From NCBI GenBank assembly GCA_944358775.1, contig CALVRU010000011.1, positions 1-34,245 of the forward strand: a stretch of 34,245 nt of DNA, given 5' to 3'. A program made the translations under genes and the position numbers. Source of the stretch: an uncultured Bacilli bacterium. Lineage in GTDB: Bacteria > Bacillota_I > Bacilli_A > RF39 > UBA660. The notes below the pieces were generated by a model that worked only from the letters and a program-made list of their open reading frames with translations, ran no database searches and had not been told where the DNA came from. The first letter of the stretch is position 1. Each line of letters opens with the position of its first letter. Shown piece after piece: positions 29,602 to 34,245 of the stretch.

Positions 29602-31008
29602 ATGAAAAGAACAAAGATTATTTGTAGTATTGGCCCAGCCAGTTGTGATCCAGATATTATGGAGCAAATGGTTAATAAGGGTATGAATGTAGCACGTATT
29701 AATTTTTCTCACGCTACGAAAGAAGAAAAAGAAGGCGTTGTGGCATCGGTTCACGAAGTTCGCAAAAGAACCGGTAAACCAATTGCGATTCTCTATGATA
29801 CGAAAGGTCCTGAATTTCGTAGTGGAATGTTAAAAGATGGCGAGATTACATTGACCGAAGGAAAAACGATTCGGGTAGTAAAAAAAGATATTTTAGGTGA
29901 TGAAGATCAGATTACTGTAAATCATCCAGGAGCTTTAGATAGCATCAGTGTCGGTGATACGATTCTTCTTGAAAACGGTTTGATGAGAATGGATGTCATC
30001 AGCAAAGATGATGCTGGTCTTACTTGTCAAATCATCAATGGTGGTGTACTTGGAAATAAGAAGAGTTTAAATGTTCCAGGAGTGCAATTAGATATGCCAT
30101 TTATCAGTGAACAAGATCGTGAAGATATCATTTATGCTTGTGAGCATGAAGGGGACTTTTTAGCTTGTTCTTTCGTATCTTCGAAAGAAGATGTATTAGA
30201 AGTACGTAAAATCTTAGAAGAATACAATCGACCAGATTTACAAATTATTTCTAAAATTGAAAGTTCCACTGGAATTGATAACATCGATTCGATTATTGAA
30301 GTCAGTGATGGTATCATGGTTGCTCGTGGGGACCTGGGTGTTGAAGTGCCGATGCATGATCTTCCAATGTTCCAAAAAATGATCATTCAAAAATGTCGTG
30401 AATATGGAAAATTCTGTATTGTTGCAACAGAGATGCTTGCTTCTATGTATAAAAGCAGTCGACCAACTCGTGCTGAAGTATCAGATATCGCGAATGCTGT
30501 ATTAGATGGTGCCGATGCAGTTATGTTGAGTGGTGAAACGACGATGGGTAAATATCCGATCGATGCAGTTTATTATATGGCGGATATTTGTGAGAATACC
30601 GAAAGTTATATCGATTATCATAAAATGCCAAATCCAATGTCAAAATTGGGAGTTACGGATACGATTGCCAAAGGTGTTGTCGATGCTGCTGATATGTTGG
30701 ATGTCAAAGTGATTGGAGCAGCTACGATGTCTGGTTTTACGGCAAAGAAAATTAGTAATTTGAAGCCAGAAAGTATTATTATGGCAGCCTGCCCAACGGA
30801 AGCAGTGGCTCGTAGTCTTGCCCTTAACTGGGGAGTATATCCAGTAATTGTTCCAATTTATCATAGTACAGATGAAATTATCGACGGAGTAAAAGCAACA
30901 GCTGTAAAAGAAATGAATCTTCAAAAAGGAGATATCATGATCATTACGGGTGGTTTCCCAGCCAATACATCGATTCAAACAAACTTTATGAAAGTAGAAG
31001 AAATTTAG
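29602..31008 (+). CDS. pyk: Pyruvate kinase
   Basis: The 468-aa protein matches the short form without the extra C-terminal phosphotransfer domain of Bacillus. Seen: MKRTKIICSIGPAS, NVARINFSHAT, DTKGPEFRSG, KIESSTGIDNIDSII with the catalytic Lys, MVARGDLGVEVP, ATEMLASM and TRAEVSDIANAVLDGADAVMLSGET. It converts phosphoenolpyruvate and ADP to pyruvate and ATP at the end of glycolysis. GAGAGGTAG precedes the start. Confidence 0.97.
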   Translation: MKRTKIICSIGPASCDPDIMEQMVNKGMNVARINFSHATKEEKEGVVASVHEVRKRTGKPIAILYDTKGPEFRSGMLKDGEITLTEGKTIRVVKKDILGDEDQITVNHPGALDSISVGDTILLENGLMRMDVISKDDAGLTCQIINGGVLGNKKSLNVPGVQLDMPFISEQDREDIIYACEHEGDFLACSFVSSKEDVLEVRKILEEYNRPDLQIISKIESSTGIDNIDSIIEVSDGIMVARGDLGVEVPMHDLPMFQKMIIQKCREYGKFCIVATEMLASMYKSSRPTRAEVSDIANAVLDGADAVMLSGETTMGKYPIDAVYYMADICENTESYIDYHKMPNPMSKLGVTDTIAKGVVDAADMLDVKVIGAATMSGFTAKKISNLKPESIIMAACPTEAVARSLALNWGVYPVIVPIYHSTDEIIDGVKATAVKEMNLQKGDIMIITGGFPANTSIQTNFMKVEEI

Positions 31009-31025
31009 TTATTTCTTCTTTTTTT
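30996..31025 (+). terminator. Terminator after pyk
   Basis: AGAAGAAAT (30996-31004) pairs with ATTTCTTCT (31011-31019), loop TTAGTT, then six T. The pyk stop is in the loop region. Confidence 0.85.
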
Positions 31026-31033
31026 GGTATAAT
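31025..31033 (+). promoter_or_regulatory. Extended -10 box before the 115-aa gene
   Basis: TGGTATAAT (TG-N-TATAAT) directly after the pyk terminator and 26 bases before the next start. Confidence 0.55.
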
Positions 31034-31059
31034 ATAAAGTTAAGAAAGAAGGCGTTTCA

Positions 31060-31407
31060 ATGAAAAAGAAAACGTGTCATCATGAACGTATTTTAAAGTC
31101 GTATACGACGGATCGGTGTCAATGTCTTACGTGTTATCGGTCCTGGGATTCGCTAGAGGCATTTCAAAAGGAACAGCAGCGTAAAAAAGATCGACCGCAT
31201 CAGATATTTACGGTATGGAATTTAGAACAGTTCTATTCAGTGAAACAGTATATAGATCAATTGATCCAACTTTCCTTTTTAGAACAGATTCCTTGTGATA
31301 CTTACCTCGGTCATCATCGCGAACAGATTTTAGAATGTAGTATGCAAAAAGATTCCGTTTTGATTTTACCGAAAACCTATGTAAAAAAGAAAAATGATAA
31401 TATTTGA
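31060..31407 (+). CDS. Hypothetical protein with Cys/His-rich N-terminus
   Basis: The 115-aa product starts MKKKTCHHERILKSYTTDRC and has C6, H7, H8, C20, C22 and C25, which could bind a metal like a small zinc ribbon. The rest is helical and basic with a short hydrophobic strand near the C-terminus (SVLILPKTYV). No signal or membrane segment. I do not recognise a family. AAGAAGG precedes the ATG and a promoter element lies upstream, so it is probably real. It stands alone between pyk and a membrane protein gene. Confidence 0.65.
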   Translation: MKKKTCHHERILKSYTTDRCQCLTCYRSWDSLEAFQKEQQRKKDRPHQIFTVWNLEQFYSVKQYIDQLIQLSFLEQIPCDTYLGHHREQILECSMQKDSVLILPKTYVKKKNDNI

Positions 31408-31462
31408 GTTTTCAGTTGCTTGCTGATATTACTTTTGTTATACTGAAGCTGGGTGAGAGAAA

Positions 31463-31900
31463 ATGAAAAATTATGTATTCGGGATCATCGGTGGTATCAT
31501 CGGCGGTATCGTAGCATCGATTCCATGGGTTTTGCTTTCTGTGTATGGCAATTATATTCTTTCTATACTGGCTGCTTTGATTGCTATGGGAGTCGTTTTC
31601 GGTTATCGAAAATTAAAAGGACCGATGAATCGTAGTACGCCGATTATCGTAATTGTTTTGTCACTTGTTATCGTTGTTGTGACGACACTTGTTATTATTC
31701 CACTTGCTAGTTTAGGAAAAGAAGGGTATGAGGTTTCTTTCTATAATTTACAGATTTTATATGAGAGTAAAGAGTACATGAACGCCCTTATGATGGATTT
31801 AGTAATTTCCATTGTGTTTACTTTTTTAGGGATTGGTGGAGTTATTTCTAAGTTAAAACAAGAATTGCAGTTAGAGGATAAAACAGTTATCGGTTCTTAA
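31463..31900 (+). CDS. Hypothetical four-TM membrane protein
   Basis: The 145-aa protein has a Gly/Ile-rich first segment (GIIGGIIGGIVASIPWVLL), three more predicted membrane helices (about 30-47, 57-82, 112-135) and a short charged C-terminus. The layout resembles small Bacillota membrane proteins of unknown function; no conserved motif is recognised. GGTGAGAG precedes ATG 31463. It converges on tmcAL, with a hairpin between them. Confidence 0.7.
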   Translation: MKNYVFGIIGGIIGGIVASIPWVLLSVYGNYILSILAALIAMGVVFGYRKLKGPMNRSTPIIVIVLSLVIVVVTTLVIIPLASLGKEGYEVSFYNLQILYESKEYMNALMMDLVISIVFTFLGIGGVISKLKQELQLEDKTVIGS

Positions 31901-31928
31901 AAAAGTCACCATTTAATTGGTGACTTTT
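31901..31928. terminator. Bidirectional terminator between the membrane protein gene and tmcAL
   Basis: AAAAGTCACCA (31901-31911) pairs with TGGTGACTTTT (31918-31928), 6-base loop. The T run is better for the minus strand. Confidence 0.85.
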
Positions 31929-33054
31929 GATATTCTTGACGAATGATACTAGTTGCGTTCGGAAAGATTAAGGAGTATATTTCAGTATAAAATAGTTCGT
32001 CGAGTAACATTGGATGTGCATTTTTCGAAAAGGAAGTTACAATTGGAAAGAGAACTTCTTTTTTTATTTCATGTAGATAAGTCTGGCCATCTTTTGAAAA
32101 GCCTAAAATGCGCAAATAGGGAACATCTTGATATGTTTTGGCTTTTTGTTTGGTAAAATTACATAAAATGTGAAGTAACATGCGGTTGATTTTTTGGTAA
32201 GTATATCGCTTGGTTTTTAAAAGATGAATGAATTCTTCATAAGAGTTCGCCTGTGAAATTACTTTCTTGATTCGTTGTTCAATTCCTTCATCGACTCCTA
32301 AAAATTGTTCGAGATGATCCCAATGAACGAAAATTTGATATTTTAAAAAAGGAAAGTATTGTTCTTTCAAGGCGAAGCTACCTTGATAATAAGAGATCGT
32401 TTCGCTCGGTACATAATTGCTAATATCTTTCTTTTCAGAGAGCGCTTTTCGTAGGCTTGTAGCGCTAGTGATCGAAGAAGAAAGCGTCACATCATGATAA
32501 TCGTTCGTTCGTTGGATCGTCTCGGCAATTATGGAACTGTGATTTTGTTTGATTGCTTTGACATAACTGAGTCCTAATAAATCATTGGGCGCAGTTATCG
32601 TTTGGTCGCTTAAGGTATCAAGTGCTTTTGCCATTGCCGTTGGATAGTTATTTCCTTTTTTTAGATGATGTTTGACGATACTAGCATAATCTTTATGATA
32701 CAGCTGAATATCGGCCATAGTGTTTAATAATTCGATGTCGTTCGATTCGCTACCGAAAACGAGACGGTCGACTTTAAGAGCATTCAATATTTGAATTGCG
32801 CCCTTGGCAAAAATATCAGCACTTTGGGTAGCGAAAGGAAATGGTAGTTCGATTACTAAATCGACGCCAAACTTCAGTGCAATTTCTGTTTTTTGCCATT
32901 TATTCAAGAGACTCGGTTCGCCTCGTTGCGTAAAATTACCACTCATGACTAGGACGATTCGCGAATCAGGATAACGTTTTTTTATTTGTTCAAGATGATA
33001 TAAATGGCCATTATGAAAGGGATTATATTCACAAATAATGCCGATTGTCTGCAT
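31906..33054 (-). CDS. tmcAL: tRNA(Met) cytidine acetate ligase
   Basis: The 382-aa protein begins MQTIGIICEYNPFHNGHLYH with the nucleotidyltransferase motif NPFHNGH, then VMSGNFTQRGEPSLLNKW and LVIELPFPFATQSADIFAKGAI, all hallmarks of YlbM/TmcAL. The enzyme activates acetate with ATP to acetylate C34 of elongator tRNA-Met. Start ATG at 33054 follows GAGGTG; a GTG nine bases earlier overlaps that site. Divergent from the DUF177-rpmF pair, the usual neighbours in Bacilli. Confidence 0.95.
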   Translation of the reverse strand: MQTIGIICEYNPFHNGHLYHLEQIKKRYPDSRIVLVMSGNFTQRGEPSLLNKWQKTEIALKFGVDLVIELPFPFATQSADIFAKGAIQILNALKVDRLVFGSESNDIELLNTMADIQLYHKDYASIVKHHLKKGNNYPTAMAKALDTLSDQTITAPNDLLGLSYVKAIKQNHSSIIAETIQRTNDYHDVTLSSSITSATSLRKALSEKKDISNYVPSETISYYQGSFALKEQYFPFLKYQIFVHWDHLEQFLGVDEGIEQRIKKVISQANSYEEFIHLLKTKRYTYQKINRMLLHILCNFTKQKAKTYQDVPYLRILGFSKDGQTYLHEIKKEVLFPIVTSFSKNAHPMLLDELFYTEIYSLIFPNATSIIRQEYQKSPIKW

Positions 33055-33105
33055 AGATCTCACCTCGATTTATCATATCATAAATTTCGGAAGAGGTAAA
33101 ATAAC

Positions 33106-33134
33106 TTGCTTTTTTTAACACTTTTATGTATAAT
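33106..33134 (+). promoter_or_regulatory. Promoter of the DUF177-rpmF operon
   Basis: TTGCTT (33106-33111), 17-base spacer, TATAAT (33129-33134), 22 bases before the start at 33156. Confidence 0.75.
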
Positions 33135-33155
33135 GTTTTTGCTGGTGGTGATGGA

Positions 33156-33620
33156 ATGCTCGATTTAACAAATTGGAATAGTCAAATCACTTCGAAGATG
33201 CCACTCGATTTAGAGGTTGTTCTTGATTCAGACTATTATCAAGAAACTGAAATTCAAGGATTAAGCCCAATTCATGTTAATGGTGTGATCTATTGGAACG
33301 ATAATGATGAACTGACGGCAGATTTGCAAATAACTGGGACGATGAAGTTGTTAGATGCCATCGATATGCAGGAAGTAGATTATCCATTTGCAGTGACACT
33401 TTCGGAAGAGAAAATCGAAAATTTTAAAAAAGATCAAAATACCCTTGATTTAAATGAACTTTTATGGGAAAATATTGTCTTAGAGATTCCATTAAAGTAT
33501 ACTAAAGTAGAAGATTTTAGTAATATACAAGGAACCGGATGGAAATTAATCAGTGAAGAGGATCAAAAACAAATGAACAATCCTTTTCGTGACTTAAAGA
33601 GTAAATTAGGAGAGGAGTGA
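33156..33620 (+). CDS. YceD/DUF177 family protein
   Basis: The product of about 154 aa fits DUF177: an acidic protein with the pattern [46 protein letters not shown] and the [17 protein letters not shown] segment. YceD lies directly before rpmF in most bacteria and in plants is linked to 23S rRNA processing. I choose ATG 33156 because GGTGGTGA is upstream; the longer frame from 33126 starts in the promoter. Two cysteines often found in the family are absent here. Confidence 0.85.
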   Translation: MLDLTNWNSQITSKMPLDLEVVLDSDYYQETEIQGLSPIHVNGVIYWNDNDELTADLQITGTMKLLDAIDMQEVDYPFAVTLSEEKIENFKKDQNTLDLNELLWENIVLEIPLKYTKVEDFSNIQGTGWKLISEEDQKQMNNPFRDLKSKLGEE

Positions 33621-33625
33621 TTTTA

Positions 33626-33835
33626 ATGTTAGTGCTAAATGTTCAACAATTTGCTGTACCATTTCACAGAGTTTCAAAAACGAGAAAACGTCTTAGAAGA
33701 AGTCACAATGCAATTACTGCTAATGAAACAGTAAAATGTCCAAATTGTGGTGAAATGATTCGTCCTCATAGAGTTTGTGCTAAGTGTGGATATTATAAAG
33801 GAAAAGATGAGTTATCAAAGAAGAATGCTGAATAA
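33626..33835 (+). CDS. rpmF: Large ribosomal subunit protein bL32
   Basis: The 69-aa protein contains [18 protein letters not shown] and a four-Cys zinc ribbon CPNCG...CAKCG. The usual bL32 begins MAVP; here MLVLNVQQF precedes AVPF and no closer start codon exists, so there is an N-terminal extension of about nine residues. The C-terminal tail is also a few residues longer. AGGAGAGGAG is upstream. The Cys-containing ribbon suggests the zinc-bound (C+) form. Confidence 0.95.
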   Translation: MLVLNVQQFAVPFHRVSKTRKRLRRSHNAITANETVKCPNCGEMIRPHRVCAKCGYYKGKDELSKKNAE

Positions 33836-33848
33836 GCATTCTTTTTTA
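33821..33848 (+). terminator. Terminator after rpmF
   Basis: GAATGCT (33823-33829) pairs with AGCATTC (33835-33841), loop GAATA, then TTTTTT. It overlaps the stop codon. Confidence 0.85.
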
Positions 33849-33968
33849 TATAAAGCGATAGGAAAATAATTAACTATGTATAATAAAGAGAACAAAGGAA
33901 AATCTTTTGCTTTCTTTTTGTTTTTTTGTAAAGTTTTATTTGGGTTGAAAAAAGAGAAAAGATTTTTG

Positions 33969-33998
33969 AAAATTCCGCGAGTGGAATTTCTTTTTTTT
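33969..33998 (+). terminator. Isolated hairpin with long T run
   Basis: AAATTCC (33970-33976) pairs with GGAATTT (33983-33989), then CTTTTTTTTC. It lies alone in the 33849-34090 gap, where I see no gene; a -10-like TATAAT occurs near 33878, so a short unknown transcript ending here is possible. Confidence 0.6.
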
Positions 33999-34090
33999 CT
34001 TCTCGTTCTCGGTAGATATCGAAAAATGGTCATTTGTGTTTCTCTTATTCTTTTGTTACAGTGTTTTTCACGGAAAGGAGAGGAATCGAA

Positions 34091-34245
34091 ATGACGAAAG
34101 AAGAATTGCAAAAACGAGGACTGATTATTCCGGGGACGTTCGATCCCGTATTTAAAATGTTATTGATCAAAGAACGAGCCTTTTTGGCAGAAATTGTTCA
34201 TGGAATTATTCCCGAGATTCCCAAAGAATTGATATTAGAAAAGTC
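34091..34245 (+). CDS. Rpn/PD-(D/E)XK nuclease-transposase family protein (3' partial)
   Basis: ATG 34091 follows AAAGGAGAGG. The visible 51 residues include LIIPGTFDPVFKMLLIKERAFLAEIVHGII, similar to the start of Rpn/YhgA-type PD-(D/E)XK proteins (D-x-x-FK near the N-terminus, then a helix ending in LxxII). The catalytic part lies beyond the window, so the family call is tentative. Confidence 0.55.
   Translation, partial: MTKEELQKRGLIIPGTFDPVFKMLLIKERAFLAEIVHGIIPEIPKELILEK

Noticed and set aside
33876-34094. 72-aa ORF before the Rpn-type gene
   Set aside because: It crosses a strong terminator hairpin and is dominated by F, K and L from AT-rich sequence.
1-34245. Mycoplasma-type code because of the short ProRS and low GC
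   Set aside because: TGA ends several conserved genes (the C39 exporter, cdd, proS neighbours) and Trp is TGG throughout.

Overview
The window looks like a chromosomal segment of a low-GC Gram-positive bacterium (Bacillota, probably a gut-type Bacilli or Erysipelotrichia-like lineage). Reasons: strong AGGAGG-type ribosome binding sites, TTGACA/TATAAT promoters, a T-box leader, and the conserved blocks rpsU-yqeY, yqfC-yqfD-ybeY-dgkA-cdd-era-yqzL-recO, DUF177-rpmF and 6S RNA-tcdA. Tryptophan is TGG and TGA is used as a stop, so this is genetic code 11, not the mycoplasma code. YqfC and YqfD suggest a sporulating ancestry. I see no tRNA, rRNA, CRISPR array or intact insertion sequence.

Layout. 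1-1460: tail of an unknown gene and a processive GT2 glycosyltransferase ending in a terminator. 1500-4434: a compact bacteriocin locus with a C39-peptidase ABC exporter, a short one-TM accessory protein, two 15-residue double-glycine leader peptides with GxxxG motifs (class IIb style), and an overlapping 42-aa membrane ORF that may be immunity. 4500-5816: an unknown protein, rpsU and yqeY. 5829-9364: a tandem of surface proteins with a C-type-lectin/FGE-like C-terminal domain. The first is full length; the second has lost its N-terminal half next to a decayed IS3-type transposase fragment. 9410-17149: a long housekeeping operon region. 17165-20160: a T-box leader and proS-glyS. 20145-22001: a hydrolase on the minus strand, 6S RNA and tcdA. 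22014-24204: a third member of the surface-protein family with its own copy of the leader block. 24208-31900: lexA, a divergent SOS-controlled 49-aa membrane protein, polA, a CDF transporter, mutM, pyk and two unknown genes. 31906-34245: tmcAL (minus strand), DUF177, rpmF, and the start of an Rpn/PD-(D/E)XK-type gene that runs off the window.

The most notable content is the three-member surface-protein family. Each member has a TM anchor or signal and a TasA/camelysin-like start (where the N-terminus is intact), then an FGE-sulfatase/C-type-lectin fold ending in an RGGxW...AGxF...ASRAV variable tail. Two of the three tails are GC-rich islands whose codons differ mainly at positions 1 and 2 while keeping the third base. 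That is the signature of diversity-generating retroelement (DGR) target regions. No reverse transcriptase or template repeat lies in the window, so mutagenesis would have to act in trans. The first gene also has a G10 tract between a -35 and a TATAAT box, a candidate phase-variable promoter. The headless second copy could act as a silent donor cassette. Together these suggest a surface-variation system combining template-directed mutation, slippage switching and possibly gene conversion; the combination is inference.
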